A stretch of 64,000 bases of DNA from UBA10347 sp905182135 (GTDB lineage Bacteria; Actinomycetota; Acidimicrobiia; Acidimicrobiales; UBA10347), in contig CAWUSE010000020.1 in NCBI GenBank assembly GCA_963925805.1, positions 1-64,000 of the forward strand, written 5' to 3'. The translations under genes and the position numbers were made by a program. The notes under the pieces were generated by a model that was not told where the DNA came from, searched no databases, and was given only the letters and a program-made list of their open reading frames with translations. Positions 1 to 8,811 of this stretch are shown piece by piece. Each line of letters opens with the position of its first letter. Position 1 is the stretch's first letter.

Positions 1-234
1 GTTCTGCATCGCCTTCCAGCTCTGCAGTTCGTCGGATTCTTCGAGTCGATTGTCAAGTAGCAGCAGAGGCTCCTCGGCCGCGGTTCGATCAGCGACGGTG
101 GGAGCGCTACCACCGATGCATTGTGGGCTCAACTCGGCGGACAATAAGCGTCTCACAAAGCGGGTGTGACTCACTAGGCAGCAGCAATGCATCTGGGCCA
201 CAACTAGGCACGCTCTGGAACCGAAACAAATCCC

Positions 235-257
235 TTTGGCTCCCCGTTTGGCTCCCC
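235..257. repeat. 11-bp direct repeat downstream of tRNA-Val
   Basis: The 11-mer TTTGGCTCCCC occurs at 235-245 and again at 247-257, separated by one base. It lies just beyond the tRNA-Val terminator. It may be a relic of an integration event or chance. No functional assignment is possible from the sequence. Confidence 0.5.
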
Positions 258-278
258 GACGGCCTTAAAACGCAGAAA

Positions 279-308
279 TGGCGGACCTTGTCAAAGCAAG
301 ATCCGCCA
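279..308 (-). terminator. Intrinsic terminator of tRNA-Val
   Basis: On the minus strand a hairpin with arms TGGCGGA and TCCGCCA, plus inner CAAG/CTTG pairs around a 6-nt loop, is followed by TTTCTGCGTTTT. It sits about 20 nt past the tRNA 3' end. Stem strength, T-rich tail and position fit a Rho-independent terminator. Confidence 0.75.
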
Positions 309-328
309 GTTTCCAACGATTTTTGGAG

Positions 329-402
329 TGCGCCATGAGGGACTTGAACCCCCGACCCCCTGCGCGTCATGCAGGTGCTCTAGCCAACTGAGCTAATGGC
401 GC
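329..402 (-). tRNA. tRNA-Val (anticodon GAC)
   Basis: A complete cloverleaf reads on the minus strand. The acceptor GCGCCAT pairs with ATGGCGC, the D-stem is GCTC/GAGC, and the anticodon stem CCTGC/GCAGG encloses the loop ATGACGC, so the anticodon is GAC. The T-arm contains TTCAAGT between GGGGG and CCCTC. The discriminator is A. CCA is not encoded. A terminator hairpin follows at 279-308. Confidence 0.95.
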
Positions 403-481
403 CGGACCGGTCGAGACTAGCAGACAATGACCGCTGCCCACCCCAAATATCTCACTCGAATTTCATTGTTTGTTCTTTCAG

Positions 482-1576
482 TCAGCTTCGTTTGACAAAT
501 GTCGCTGCGAGAACCCCTAAGACGCCACTTGCGCCGGTAACCCACAGCCCGATATCGCCGGTCGTGCTGATGACGTCACCAGCCGATGCGAGCCCGTCGG
601 CCTGCCACTGAGCCGCGTATCGATTGCTGAGATTGCTAATGTCGATCATGCTGAACACGACGGCTCCCACAATCACTGCACCTCCGAGGAACGCCAGAAT
701 CGCCCAGTTGAACTGTTTCGGTACACCCGCTAGAAACAAGATGCCGACCAGGACTAGTACACCACCCGCGGCGGCGGTTATCACCCCACTGGAGTCGAAC
801 CCGGGGACTTCGATGATTGCCTTTTCGACGCCGCCGATGCCGGTAACTGCGCCCTTACCCCACTGCAGCAGACTGCCAGCGATGGCAGTTGCACCAGCGA
901 CCAAGCCGATCAGACCTGATGTCCTGCTAGATACTTTCGTCCGAGCGGTTGCTGCCGGTGGCTGGACGACCATGCCCAGCGGCATTGGCGCACCCAGCGC
1001 AGGCGTTCCTTCTGCCATGCCGACCCCGGACCCGCCAACTGACAATGGTGCACCCTGAGATGTATAAGCAATCCCGCCGAAACCCTCTTCGATCTGTGCC
1101 GGTGGAATCGCCCCAGGAGCAGGTGCCATAGCTGCCAGCATCGACGGCGGCGAACCTGGCGACTGAGGAGTGGTGGGCTGCTGGACAAAGGGTTGCCCCA
1201 TGTCTGCTGCAGAAATTTGCGGTAGTTGAGCGATGGTCGCTCGCGGGTCGATCGAGTCCAGTGTTAACGGCATGCCGGGTTTCACCGGGTCGGTCGCGGC
1301 GTCATCCTCGTCGGCATCAGCCGCGGCGCCCACTAGGTCCTGCGCTCGACCCATCGATCCAACACCGGCCTCGGCCGCTGTAGATGCCTCATCACCAACA
1401 CGGTCTGCTGCGGCGCGTAGCTGATCAGCAAGTGATGGTTCCGATGAAGCAGGCGCCGAGTCAACCGGCTTTTCATAGTTAGGGTGCAACTCAGGTGGAT
1501 AGAAGCGTTCATCGGACGCCTTCCACCAATCTGGGGTCTCTTGGACATCACTGCCATGAGTTGGAGTAGTAGACAT
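482..1576 (-). CDS. Tail-anchored four-helix membrane protein with WW/PPEL N-terminal motif
   Basis: Protein of 364 aa with unknown function. Residues about 15-32 carry a WW...FYPPELHP motif, which resembles short N-terminal motifs with paired Trp and PPxLHP seen in many Acidimicrobiia membrane proteins (compare DUF2510). Residues about 40-215 are low-complexity, rich in Ala, Pro and Gly, and probably disordered. Four hydrophobic segments follow at roughly 218-240, 262-284, 288-310 and 338-360, so the protein is likely a membrane protein with a long cytoplasmic N-terminus. The ATG start is 46 nt downstream of the tRNA-Cys on the same strand. There is no recognisable catalytic motif. Confidence 0.8.
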   Translation of the reverse strand: MSTTPTHGSDVQETPDWWKASDERFYPPELHPNYEKPVDSAPASSEPSLADQLRAAADRVGDEASTAAEAGVGSMGRAQDLVGAAADADEDDAATDPVKPGMPLTLDSIDPRATIAQLPQISAADMGQPFVQQPTTPQSPGSPPSMLAAMAPAPGAIPPAQIEEGFGGIAYTSQGAPLSVGGSGVGMAEGTPALGAPMPLGMVVQPPAATARTKVSSRTSGLIGLVAGATAIAGSLLQWGKGAVTGIGGVEKAIIEVPGFDSSGVITAAAGGVLVLVGILFLAGVPKQFNWAILAFLGGAVIVGAVVFSMIDISNLSNRYAAQWQADGLASAGDVISTTGDIGLWVTGASGVLGVLAATFVKRS

Positions 1577-1622
1577 TTAGCCGCTCCTAGTAACAACCTC
1601 GGAGCGGCCAAATATAGCCCAG

Positions 1623-1691
1623 AGCGCCCGATCGGATTTGAACCGATGACTGTACGGCTTTGCAGGCCGTTCCCTTGGGCCTCTCGGGCAC
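1623..1691 (-). tRNA. tRNA-Cys (anticodon GCA)
   Basis: The minus-strand cloverleaf has acceptor GTGCCCG pairing with CGGGCGC (one G-U), anticodon stem ACGGC/GCCGT around loop CTGCAAA (anticodon GCA), and T-arm ATCGG-TTCAAAT-CCGAT. The discriminator base is U, the identity element of tRNA-Cys. The D-arm is short, giving about 69 nt without CCA. Confidence 0.93.
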
Positions 1692-1901
1692 GGACGCTTG
1701 CAGTGGGCCGAAGCCCGCAACAGTGCTTAACCATAGCCGGTCCGTGCAACCCTTTTGGGTTGATATTCGTCACTTTTGTGGCAGCGAGGGTCCAACGTGA
1801 ACAGAGACGGCGATTCCTATCCCATACTGTCATGTCGTTGTCTTGTATTCGCCTGCGTAGCGCACCACAATTCACAGCGCCGCTCCAACAAGGAAGTTCA
1901 T

Positions 1902-2693
1902 GTGACCAGCGAAACGAAGTCATTCCAGAAGCCAGATGGTGCAGCTTCAGTGTCGTCGGTTGCAGTCGCGATCCCCGCCTATAACGAGGCCGACGGAATC
2001 GCTGGCTTTCTGAGCGACATGGATGCTGTCCTTGGCGCATGTAGCGACAAGCACTGGTTCGTAACCGTCAACGATGCATCAACCGACGACACCGCTCAGG
2101 TCCTTGACACGCTTGGCCCACAGCTCGTCGGTGAGTTGATCGTCATGACAAACGATGTGAACTCTGGACACGGACCAACCGTGATCAACGCGTATCGTCG
2201 AGCCCTTGAAACTGACGCCGAGTGGATCCTGCAGGTCGACGGCGATGGCCAGTTCGAAGCCGAAGATATCGAATTGCTCTTCCGCCACGCAGAAGCAGGG
2301 GCAGCCATCGTTACCGGCGAGCGGCAGGTTCGCTTCGACCCGTGGTACCGCTGCGCTGTGACCCGCGCATTGCCGCTTGCGTTGCAAGCAACATTCAAAG
2401 TCGCACGACGCGACATCAACTGTCCGCTGCGCCTATATCGAGCCGATATTTTGCCGGCAATCCTCGACCAGGTGCCAAACGACTCGCTAACGCCGCATGT
2501 GCTGATGACTGTGCTCGAGGATCGAAGCGGTCACCGTCATGTCGAGATCCCCGTGCAGCATCGCCCGCGGCGCGGCGACACCGAGGTCGGCTCCACATGG
2601 GGTGATGCCAAGAACTTGCTGATCCCTAAGAAGCTCCTCGTGTTCTTGAAAGATGCCACCATCCAGCTCATTGGGTTTCGCCGAAAGCTCTAG
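1902..2693 (+). CDS. Family 2 glycosyltransferase (dolichyl-phosphate-mannose-synthase-like)
   Basis: GT-A fold transferase of about 263 aa. The N-terminus has the VAIPAYNE strand, followed by NDASTDDT and the nucleotide-sugar/metal motif DGDGQ. The domain resembles polyprenyl-phosphate sugar synthases, but the substrate cannot be told from sequence. No C-terminal membrane helix is seen. The open frame extends upstream to 1776, but the GTG at 1902 is preferred because AGGAAG lies 5 nt upstream and the conserved fold begins about 25 residues later. The gene stands alone between tRNA-Cys and a gene-poor stretch. Confidence 0.85.
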   Translation: MTSETKSFQKPDGAASVSSVAVAIPAYNEADGIAGFLSDMDAVLGACSDKHWFVTVNDASTDDTAQVLDTLGPQLVGELIVMTNDVNSGHGPTVINAYRRALETDAEWILQVDGDGQFEAEDIELLFRHAEAGAAIVTGERQVRFDPWYRCAVTRALPLALQATFKVARRDINCPLRLYRADILPAILDQVPNDSLTPHVLMTVLEDRSGHRHVEIPVQHRPRRGDTEVGSTWGDAKNLLIPKKLLVFLKDATIQLIGFRRKL

Positions 2694-3322
2694 CAACCGG
2701 AGCCTCGACTAAACCAGTGCTTGCGTTCACGGGCGCCGTACTGACCTGGCGCAGCTTGCGCTCGCTGTTACCGGCGCTGTTGAACTCATGATGACCGCAA
2801 ACCGACCCCGCCGCTGACACGCATACAACGGCTCTGTTAACCACAGACTAGAGCTCGGCGCTCCTTCGAGACAGCCAGGACTCAACACGGCCGTTCGCCT
2901 AATCGCCCAGCCCGAACAGACCCGCCGGAGAGATATGAGTGGACGGTCATAGCCGCCAACGCTGACCCAAGCAATGACGTCCAACGTTCCGGTGTTCGTC
3001 GGGGGAGGTTGGCAGGAGATACTCAAAGGCCTTAAGGCCGCACGCATGTAACCAGTCAGACACCGTTTCTTTGCCTTGGTCAGGTCCCGCAGCGTTTGGG
3101 TTGCGCAATATCTAACCCCCCGACCCATCAGCCAGAGCAGCGAACAGCAAAACTTGCGAACCGCAACGGCCGCAAACCACGTAAAAGATGGGCCCTCTCG
3201 GCCTTGGCCTGGTGGATAGCACGGATGAGCTTGGCGCTCGAATACGTAGGAGCCCACGGACAGCCCTTTGCCCGCTCTGACTGATTGACGCGATGCACGG
3301 CGCTCGTGATAAACCATTGTGA
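2694..3322. other. Gene-poor gap
   Basis: About 630 bp without a convincing gene. The longest open frame (minus strand, 2727-3401) has Arg/Ser-rich, atypical composition and overlaps the start of the following DUF1330 gene. A palindrome GGCCTTAAGGCC lies near 3028. No tRNA, terminator or conserved protein was recognised. Confidence 0.5.
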
Positions 3323-3610
3323 ATGACTGCATATCTTGTTGCGAACTATGACGTAATCGACCTCGACAAGTACCAGGAGTACCAGAAGGGCGCGGCGCCA
3401 ATCATGCGTGGCGGTGGCAAGCTCCTGGTGCTGGACCCGGCGTCGACGGTCAAGGAAGGCGACGGGGCAGCACAGACCGTCGTGATCGAATACCCCTCCA
3501 AGGAAGCCGCACTCGCTGCGTATGAGTCCGATGAGTATCAGGCAGTGGTCGGTATCCGCCTAGGTGCGACCAGCAACGGACGAGCGATGGTCGTCGAGGG
3601 CATGGCCTGA
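3323..3610 (+). CDS. DUF1330 family protein
   Basis: A 95-aa single-domain protein of the dimeric alpha/beta-barrel superfamily. The N-terminal YLVANYDVIDLDKYQEYQ and the later VVIEYPSKEAALAAYES segments match the DUF1330 pattern (beta strand, helix with D-x-YQxY, then an F/YPS-x-E-A-A motif). The length is normal for the family (95-100 aa). No catalytic role is established for DUF1330. The gene is monocistronic, with gaps on both sides. Confidence 0.85.
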   Translation: MTAYLVANYDVIDLDKYQEYQKGAAPIMRGGGKLLVLDPASTVKEGDGAAQTVVIEYPSKEAALAAYESDEYQAVVGIRLGATSNGRAMVVEGMA

Positions 3611-3639
3611 GAACCGCAGGCCCCAAAGCGTCTCTGACC

Positions 3640-3838
3640 TCACATCGGCGACTCTGTCGAACACCAGATCGTGCGTCCGGTCACGCTGTCGTTCGTGAGA
3701 TCTCGCGCCGCGTCGTTGAAGTGATCGATTCGATAGCGGATTGTGACACGCTCATCAAGATCGAGATGTCCGTTGGAATACCAATAGACGAACCGAGGGA
3801 AGCCCTAGTCCCGAGAGCAGTAACCGCCGAATAGGTTG
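3640..3838 (-). pseudogene. C-terminal remnant of a zinc-type alcohol dehydrogenase
   Basis: Read on the minus strand, this segment encodes a run like HNLFGGYCSRD, a TAG stop, then GFPRFVYWYSNGHLDLDERV and a ...IDHFNDAARDLTND tail ending at a TGA (3640-3642). The pattern 'GG..-RDI/GFPRF-..-G.LDLD.LVT.RY.L...N-AF.DL' is the C-terminal signature of MDR zinc alcohol dehydrogenases. The internal TAG and the absence of the preceding about 300 codons (a TGA lies immediately upstream in frame) indicate a decayed gene. Family assignment is from pattern recognition only. Confidence 0.6.
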
Positions 3839-4579
3839 TGGCATCAAGTAGCACCGCACTAATCCAAGACCAGGCGTGTGCTGCAGCTTGGCCGGTTTAT
3901 TGATGGCTAACCGAAACGGATTCAGACACCGAGCCCAGCACGTCTCAGACTATTTTGAAGCAGCCCCGTCAGTCTCGAGACGCCCCGAGCAATAGCAGCG
4001 TCCCGGGTTCGCCATCACCTAGGCCGCAGTGCGTCTAGTCCTGACGCCGTTAGTTCTTCTTGAACGCCGATACGCCAGCGCCTTCGTTGGACACCTCTAT
4101 GGCGTCCAACTCGTTCGACGCAGCGAAACGCCTACAGGTCTTTTCCTCGTCTGCCGGAGTTTCGGTATCGCCATCCCGAGGCTTCACAATCCTGGTGTAA
4201 ACCACTGCACTATTCGCCCCAAACGCTCACTAGTACACCTGTAGCTAAACCTGTAGCGCGATCCTGTCCGACATCCCCGGCCTAGGTCATCCAGACTCCC
4301 CCACTGGACATGTCGACCTCCCATACATTTTCGCCACTTTGCTTAATCGTCGTGGCGAACTCTTGGGTTCTCGATGCGGCGACAACCCGCTGCGGGGCGC
4401 TCGTTCTGCCTTGCGCCGTGAGGCAGCTCCGTCTCGGAATCGTGATCATCTGATCTTGATGATGTTCGCGTTGCTATCCGCCAGGATCAAACATCCACCA
4501 ATTAATGGTCACCATTCTACGACCGGGCCCTCAGCCAACAGATGCAAATGAAATCTGGGTGGAGATCTAGCGTGGATAT
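3839..4579. other. Gene-poor gap, probably decayed sequence
   Basis: About 740 bp following the alcohol dehydrogenase remnant. Short open frames exist on the plus strand (4029-4244, 4339-4551) but lack ribosome-binding sites and recognisable motifs. The stretch probably represents further decay of the same lost locus. Nothing else was identified. Confidence 0.4.
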
Positions 4580-5341
4580 ATGACTTACGACGTCTCCATC
4601 TCAGAGATAGACCTCATCACCGAAGACGGCCTTATGAACTGTCACGTGATTACCCCGGACATGGAAGGAAAACACCGAGCAGTCATCGTGTATATGCCAG
4701 CATCAGGAATCAGATCTGAGTTGGTCGACATAGCTGCTCGTGTCGCATCGGCCGGTTTCGTCGCGGTGTTACCCAACTCCTACTACCGCTTGGCTCGACA
4801 AGTCGACATCGATGCCAACCGTCTCGGTGATGAGGACTACCTGCCAGTTCGGCAGTTCATGATGGAATTGGCCGGCAACATCACGAATGCTCGAATCATC
4901 CACGACACAAGGATCATCCTTGATTGGCTAGACCAACAGGACAGCATCGAGAGCTCAACCGTCGGCGGCGTCGGGTATTGCATGGGTGGACGTTTAGTGA
5001 TGGCCGCAGCTGGAGCGTTCCCCGATCAGATAGCGGCCGCTGCGTCTTTCTATGGCTCAGGCATCGTGACCAATGAGCCCGATTCCCCACACCACAAACT
5101 GGGATCGTTCGGAGGTGAGCTTTACTTCGGCTTGGCCGACAACGACATCTATGTTTCGGACGACGAGATGGACGCACTGAAAGCTCACATGGCCTCTATC
5201 GATGTCCAGCACACCATCGAGCTCTACCCCGGCACCGAACACGGTTTCATTTTCCCTGAGCGCTACTGTTTCTCGCCCGAAGGCGCCGAGCTGCACTACC
5301 AGCGGCTCGCTGATCTGCTCGATCGTCGGCTTCAGCACTAG
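4580..5341 (+). CDS. Dienelactone hydrolase family protein
   Basis: A 253-aa alpha/beta-hydrolase. The nucleophile elbow GYCMGG places Cys134 as the nucleophile. Asp187 or Asp189 in LADNDIYV and His221 in GTEHGF complete a Cys-Asp-His triad typical of carboxymethylenebutenolidase-like (DLH) enzymes, which hydrolyse lactone or ester bonds in aromatic degradation. The true substrate is unknown. There is no signal peptide, so it is cytoplasmic. The ATG start is directly supported by the conserved N-terminal strand. It is not in an operon with recognised catabolic genes. Confidence 0.85.
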   Translation: MTYDVSISEIDLITEDGLMNCHVITPDMEGKHRAVIVYMPASGIRSELVDIAARVASAGFVAVLPNSYYRLARQVDIDANRLGDEDYLPVRQFMMELAGNITNARIIHDTRIILDWLDQQDSIESSTVGGVGYCMGGRLVMAAAGAFPDQIAAAASFYGSGIVTNEPDSPHHKLGSFGGELYFGLADNDIYVSDDEMDALKAHMASIDVQHTIELYPGTEHGFIFPERYCFSPEGAELHYQRLADLLDRRLQH

Positions 5342-5526
5342 GGTCAGGCCAGATTCAATGGCTACTGCAATCAGTACTTAGAGTCGACACGTAGCGCAGC
5401 ATAAGGCCATCGCCTTATCCACTACTTCGGTTCGCCTGCCCGGGTCTCTGGCTTCCTCACCAACTCACATCGGCGAGCCTCCGATTGCACCCTACGCCGA
5501 GCACAGTTCACAGAAAGGGGGATGGC

Positions 5527-5946
5527 TTAGCTCTCGGCGAGTGAACGCCAGTCGAGTTGTTTGCAGTCTTTCCAGAGCCGCTCAAGCTGATAGAAACTGC
5601 GAGCCTCTTCAGAGAAGACGTGTACGACGAACCCGCCGTAGTCCATCAGGACCCATTCCATTCCCTGCTGGCCTTCGACTCGGATAGGCCCTGGACCGTC
5701 CACCAGTTTTACCTGGTGTTCGACTTCGTTAACGATTGCCTTGACCTGACGGCTGTTACGGCCATTCGTGATCACGAAGTGCTCGGTTACCGTGATGGCC
5801 TCGCCAACGTCGAGCACGAGCGTGTCGAGGCCCAGCTTGGACTCGGCCGCAGCGGCAGCAACGGCTGCCCACGGAGCGTCGATTGCCGCAAGTGCGGCAA
5901 CAACCGGATCGATCATTTGCGCGAGTGCGCTTGATTCAGTACTCAT
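5527..5946 (-). CDS. rsfS: Ribosomal silencing factor RsfS (Iojap/YbeB)
   Basis: A 139-aa protein of the RsfS/Iojap family, which binds ribosomal protein uL14 and blocks 30S-50S joining under starvation. The core shows LDVGE...TEHFVITNG.NSRQVKAI, then the EGQQGMEWVLMDYGGFVVHVFS signature near the C-terminus. The start chosen is the ATG at 5946 (protein MSTESS...), which overlaps the nadD stop as ATGA. An extra 13 upstream codons are open but lie inside nadD. Translational coupling to nadD is the usual arrangement. Confidence 0.95.
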   Translation of the reverse strand: MSTESSALAQMIDPVVAALAAIDAPWAAVAAAAAESKLGLDTLVLDVGEAITVTEHFVITNGRNSRQVKAIVNEVEHQVKLVDGPGPIRVEGQQGMEWVLMDYGGFVVHVFSEEARSFYQLERLWKDCKQLDWRSLAES

Positions 5947-6545
5947 GAGGAACTCTCTTCTGCAACAGAAGCATCTTGGTGCCACTGTTTATAAATGTCT
6001 AGCGCTGACCGCGGCACTAGATAATCGACAGGCTCGTCAGCGGCAAGGCGAGCTCGTAACAGTGAACTAGACAAATCGACCAATGGCGCCACAATCCGCT
6101 CGGTTGTCCACCCTAGAGGTGGTTCAGCGCCGATATCGCCTGGGCGATCAACTACCCCGAGCGTAACCATTTCCCGCAGTTCGTCGTGGCGATGCCAGGT
6201 AGACAAGCCATCCACGACATCGCTTCCCACAACCAACACGAGATCAGTATCGGGTTGCTCGCGGCGCAACTGTTCGGCGGTGTCGATGCTGTATGACGAC
6301 CCTCCCCGGTCGATTTCGAGTGAGGAGGCCACCAGATCGTCGCGATCTGCAGTGGCAGCTGCCACCATCGCAAGCCGAAGCCCCGAATCAGAAATTTGAC
6401 GGGTGCCAATCTTCTGCCACGGGCTATGGGCAACAACAAACAAGACTTGATCTAGCTGTAAACCATGTGCTGCTGCACTTGCGACAGCGAGGTGACCAAC
6501 GTGAATCGGGTCAAATGTTCCGCCGAAAATGCCGATTCGTGTCAC
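5943..6545 (-). CDS. nadD: Nicotinate-nucleotide adenylyltransferase
   Basis: A 200-aa nucleotidyltransferase of NAD biosynthesis that converts nicotinate mononucleotide plus ATP to deamido-NAD. The N-terminus has the GIFGGTFDPIHVGHL signature with the (H/T)xGH motif for ATP binding, and the C-terminal part has the ISSTxIR-like segment modified to LSSSLLRARLA. The length is normal. The gene ends in an ATGA overlap with rsfS, forming a two-gene operon transcribed away from the sigma factor gene. Upstream proA/obg genes, common neighbours in Actinobacteria, are absent here. Confidence 0.93.
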   Translation of the reverse strand: MTRIGIFGGTFDPIHVGHLAVASAAAHGLQLDQVLFVVAHSPWQKIGTRQISDSGLRLAMVAAATADRDDLVASSLEIDRGGSSYSIDTAEQLRREQPDTDLVLVVGSDVVDGLSTWHRHDELREMVTLGVVDRPGDIGAEPPLGWTTERIVAPLVDLSSSLLRARLAADEPVDYLVPRSALDIYKQWHQDASVAEESSS

Positions 6546-6997
6546 CTAGGACGCACTTTCTCGGCCTGATCCGCGCACAAATGAAGAAAAATCACGTAAA
6601 AGCCAAAAAGACGCTGGATTAGCTAGGGCAAGATGTACTACCATACCAAAGCGCTAATAGAAGTTGCACCGGATCCGACCAGGATCCGGCAATTTCCTTC
6701 AGCCCCCCGACACGACGGCATTTAAGGCCGCTTTAAAGGCTTGCCTGTCTTGTTAAAGGAGAACCCCGCTTCCGCTAGTTAACAACCAAGATCTGTACCT
6801 GCCATGGCCTGCCGCTGAACAACACTCGCAGCGCCGCACCCAAGCAGGACCAGTTAAACCAGTCCGCCACTGGTGCCCCCCACCCCGAGAGATACAGAAC
6901 ACTCTCTTTCAAGGGAACATCACGCCGCGGAATTTGGTTGTGTGCGTCAAGCGAACTCCTAACTCCCCCCACAGTCAACCAACCACAAGGCATTTAC
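6546..6997. other. Divergent nadD / sigma-factor intergenic region
   Basis: About 450 bp between divergent nadD and the sigma factor gene. It starts AT-rich and contains a perfect inverted repeat at 6669-6689. A strong AAAGGAG at 6754-6760 is not followed by a usable start codon. The length suggests a long 5' leader or two promoters for the sigma gene. No ncRNA family was recognised. Confidence 0.45.
6669..6689. repeat. Perfect 8-bp inverted repeat upstream of the sigma factor gene
   Basis: CCGGATCC at 6669-6676 and GGATCCGG at 6682-6689 are separated by 5 nt. No T-run follows on either strand, so it looks more like an operator or a leader stem-loop than a terminator. It lies about 310 nt upstream of the sigma start codon and about 120 nt upstream of nadD. 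Confidence 0.6.
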
Positions 6998-7828
6998 ATG
7001 AGTGACTCAGTAGGTCAGTACCTCAATGAAATCGGCACCGTTGCCCTTCTTAACGCTGCAGAAGAGCGCGAACTCTCCCAAATCATCGAAAAGGGTGTCG
7101 CCGCCCGCAAGGTCAAGGAAGCTGGCGAGCGCAGCCGCAAGCTCGACCGTGAAATTCGCGCCGCTGCAATGGCCAAGGACCGGTTCATCCGTGCCAACCT
7201 TCGACTGGTTGTCAGTGTCGCCCGTCGTTACCCACTGCCTCCGGGCATGGAACTACTCGACCTCATCCAAGAAGGCAACCTGGGCCTTGAGCACGCCGTC
7301 GACAAGTTCGACTGGCGCAAGGGCTTTAAGTTCTCTACCTATGCCACGTTCTGGATCCGCCAAGCCATCGGTCGTGCCCTCGACCAGAAGGCCAGCCTGG
7401 TCCGTCTTCCTGGTGACCGCTCCGCAAGCCTGCGTGCTGCACTTCGCCAGGTTTCTGGCGACGGCGATGAACTCGACGAAGAACACGCTCGGCTGCACCG
7501 TCTGACCACCCCGACCTCGCTTGACCGCACTATCGGCGACGACGACAGCAACGAACTCGTCGACCTCCTCCCCGACTCGAACCCTGGCCCAGAATCAGTC
7601 GTCATGGACCGCGCCGAAGAGGCCATGGTCACCGGCCTCCTCGACGTCCTCGACGACCGTGCCCGCTACGCCGTTGAACAGCGCTTTGGCCTGCACGACG
7701 GACGCAAGCGTAGCTACCGCGAAGTTGGCGAAGACTTGGGTGTGACCGCAGAAGCAGCTCGCCGCCTCGTCAAGCGTGCGGTCAACTCGGTGCGAGAGAA
7801 CGCACCAGCAGCCTTCGACGCTGCATAA
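6998..7828 (+). CDS. Sigma-70 family RNA polymerase sigma factor (group 1/2-like)
   Basis: A 276-aa sigma factor. The N-terminal SVGQYLNEIG is the conserved region 1.2 motif. Region 2 (about residues 65-130) includes RANLRLVVSVARRY, the LDLIQEGNLGL core-binding segment and FKFSTYATFWIRQAI for -10 recognition and melting. Region 4 (about 215-270) has RFGL.DG and the YREVGEDLGVTAEAARRLVKRA helix-turn-helix for -35 binding. It lacks a long region 1.1, so it is probably a group 2 (SigB/HrdB-like) alternative or a compact primary factor. The start was moved from 6938 to the ATG at 6998, where region 1.2 begins. Confidence 0.9.
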   Translation: MSDSVGQYLNEIGTVALLNAAEERELSQIIEKGVAARKVKEAGERSRKLDREIRAAAMAKDRFIRANLRLVVSVARRYPLPPGMELLDLIQEGNLGLEHAVDKFDWRKGFKFSTYATFWIRQAIGRALDQKASLVRLPGDRSASLRAALRQVSGDGDELDEEHARLHRLTTPTSLDRTIGDDDSNELVDLLPDSNPGPESVVMDRAEEAMVTGLLDVLDDRARYAVEQRFGLHDGRKRSYREVGEDLGVTAEAARRLVKRAVNSVRENAPAAFDAA

Positions 7829-7983
7829 TTTCGCTTGCGGCTAACGCTGCAGCAACAAATCAAAATGTGAGTGCGCAGGGCTTCGGTCTTGCGCTCTTGC
7901 CGTTTTCGGGCAGGTTCGTCTATCGCCTTCAACGCCCGCCCCTTCATGACGCCTCGGCCGTCATCCAGGATTAGCGTTAGCTC

Positions 7984-8799
7984 ATGGAGCTATTTTTGCA
8001 ACCTGGGTCAACCGAGAACGATGGTGAGAGTATCTATTGGGAGCTTGCTGCTGCCGGCGACGACGACGATCGTCCGGTGGTTGTTCTGTCCCATGGCGCA
8101 GGGGGCAGCCATGCCATTTGGTATCAACAGATACCCGCGCTCGGTCAGCACTACCGAGTCCTCACATGGGACAGTCGGGGTTTTGGATCATCGAGCAATC
8201 GCAACCAGGCGCTCAGTGCGCCTGCCGCTGCGTCCGACCTGGCGGCGGTGCTTGACCAACTCGAGATCCACACTGCTCACTTCGTGGGCCAATCCTTAGG
8301 CGGCTGGCACACCTCGGCGTTCGCCCAACTCGAGCCGCAGAGAATTCTGTCACTGGTCTACGCCGACACCATCGGCGGCTTGTGGACGCCAGCGCTGCAC
8401 GCTGCTTACGCCGACCTAATCCGCGATAGGCCTTTTGCTCGTCCCGGCCCCCAACCCATGGGATCGCACCCAGCATTGTGGGCAGGCACTGCCGCACGGA
8501 ACCCAGCCCATGCGTTCTTGTACGAAGCCCTCGGCTCATTCCACCAACCACCAATGGACAAGATCGGCGCGACAATCGAATGGTCGGTCGGGCACGAAGC
8601 CATCGATGCACTTGATGTACCTGTGCTCTTCATCGCTGGTGAGCACGACTCATTGTTCCCGCCGGCCTCGTTGGCCGAATCGTGCGGGCTGCTTGCCAAC
8701 AGCCGTTATGTCCAAATTGACGATGCCGGCCACAGCCCTTACTTCGAGCAACCCGAGGTGTGGAACGAAATTGTCACGACCTTCCTGAATCAAGTCTGA
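7984..8799 (+). CDS. Alpha/beta hydrolase
   Basis: A 271-aa alpha/beta-hydrolase fold protein. The oxyanion-side motif HGAGG is near residue 37, the nucleophile elbow GQSLGG gives Ser104, the acid is Asp222 in GEHDSLFP, and the base is His250 in DAGHSPYFEQP. The catalytic set is intact, so it is an active hydrolase of unknown substrate. The ATG start follows a 155-bp gap after the sigma gene. No operon partners are evident. Confidence 0.85.
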   Translation: MELFLQPGSTENDGESIYWELAAAGDDDDRPVVVLSHGAGGSHAIWYQQIPALGQHYRVLTWDSRGFGSSSNRNQALSAPAAASDLAAVLDQLEIHTAHFVGQSLGGWHTSAFAQLEPQRILSLVYADTIGGLWTPALHAAYADLIRDRPFARPGPQPMGSHPALWAGTAARNPAHAFLYEALGSFHQPPMDKIGATIEWSVGHEAIDALDVPVLFIAGEHDSLFPPASLAESCGLLANSRYVQIDDAGHSPYFEQPEVWNEIVTTFLNQV

Positions 8800-8811
8800 G
8801 CACACATACAA

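Larger units (their letters stand above)
1..328. other. Left-edge region without a recognised gene
   Basis: No convincing coding sequence. A plus-strand frame runs from base 1 to a TAG at 58-60 (19 codons) and could be the tail of a gene outside the window, but it is too short to identify. The rest holds a short direct repeat and the terminator hairpin of the downstream tRNA-Val. The region 3' of a tRNA is a common integration site, but no integrase or second att-like copy is seen. Confidence 0.4.

Noticed and set aside
1..402. Integrated element at tRNA-Val
   Set aside because: No integrase and no second copy of the tRNA 3' end was seen. The 11-bp repeat alone is too weak.
1333..2040. 235-codon minus-strand open frame crossing tRNA-Cys
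   Set aside because: It runs through a tRNA gene, the 5' end of the membrane-protein gene and the glycosyltransferase start. Composition is not protein-like.
2727..3401. 224-codon minus-strand open frame
   Set aside because: Overlaps the DUF1330 start, is Ser/Arg/Cys-rich, and has no motif.
3640..3838. Readthrough of the internal stop in the alcohol dehydrogenase relic
   Set aside because: The stop is TAG, not TGA, and the N-terminal part is missing.
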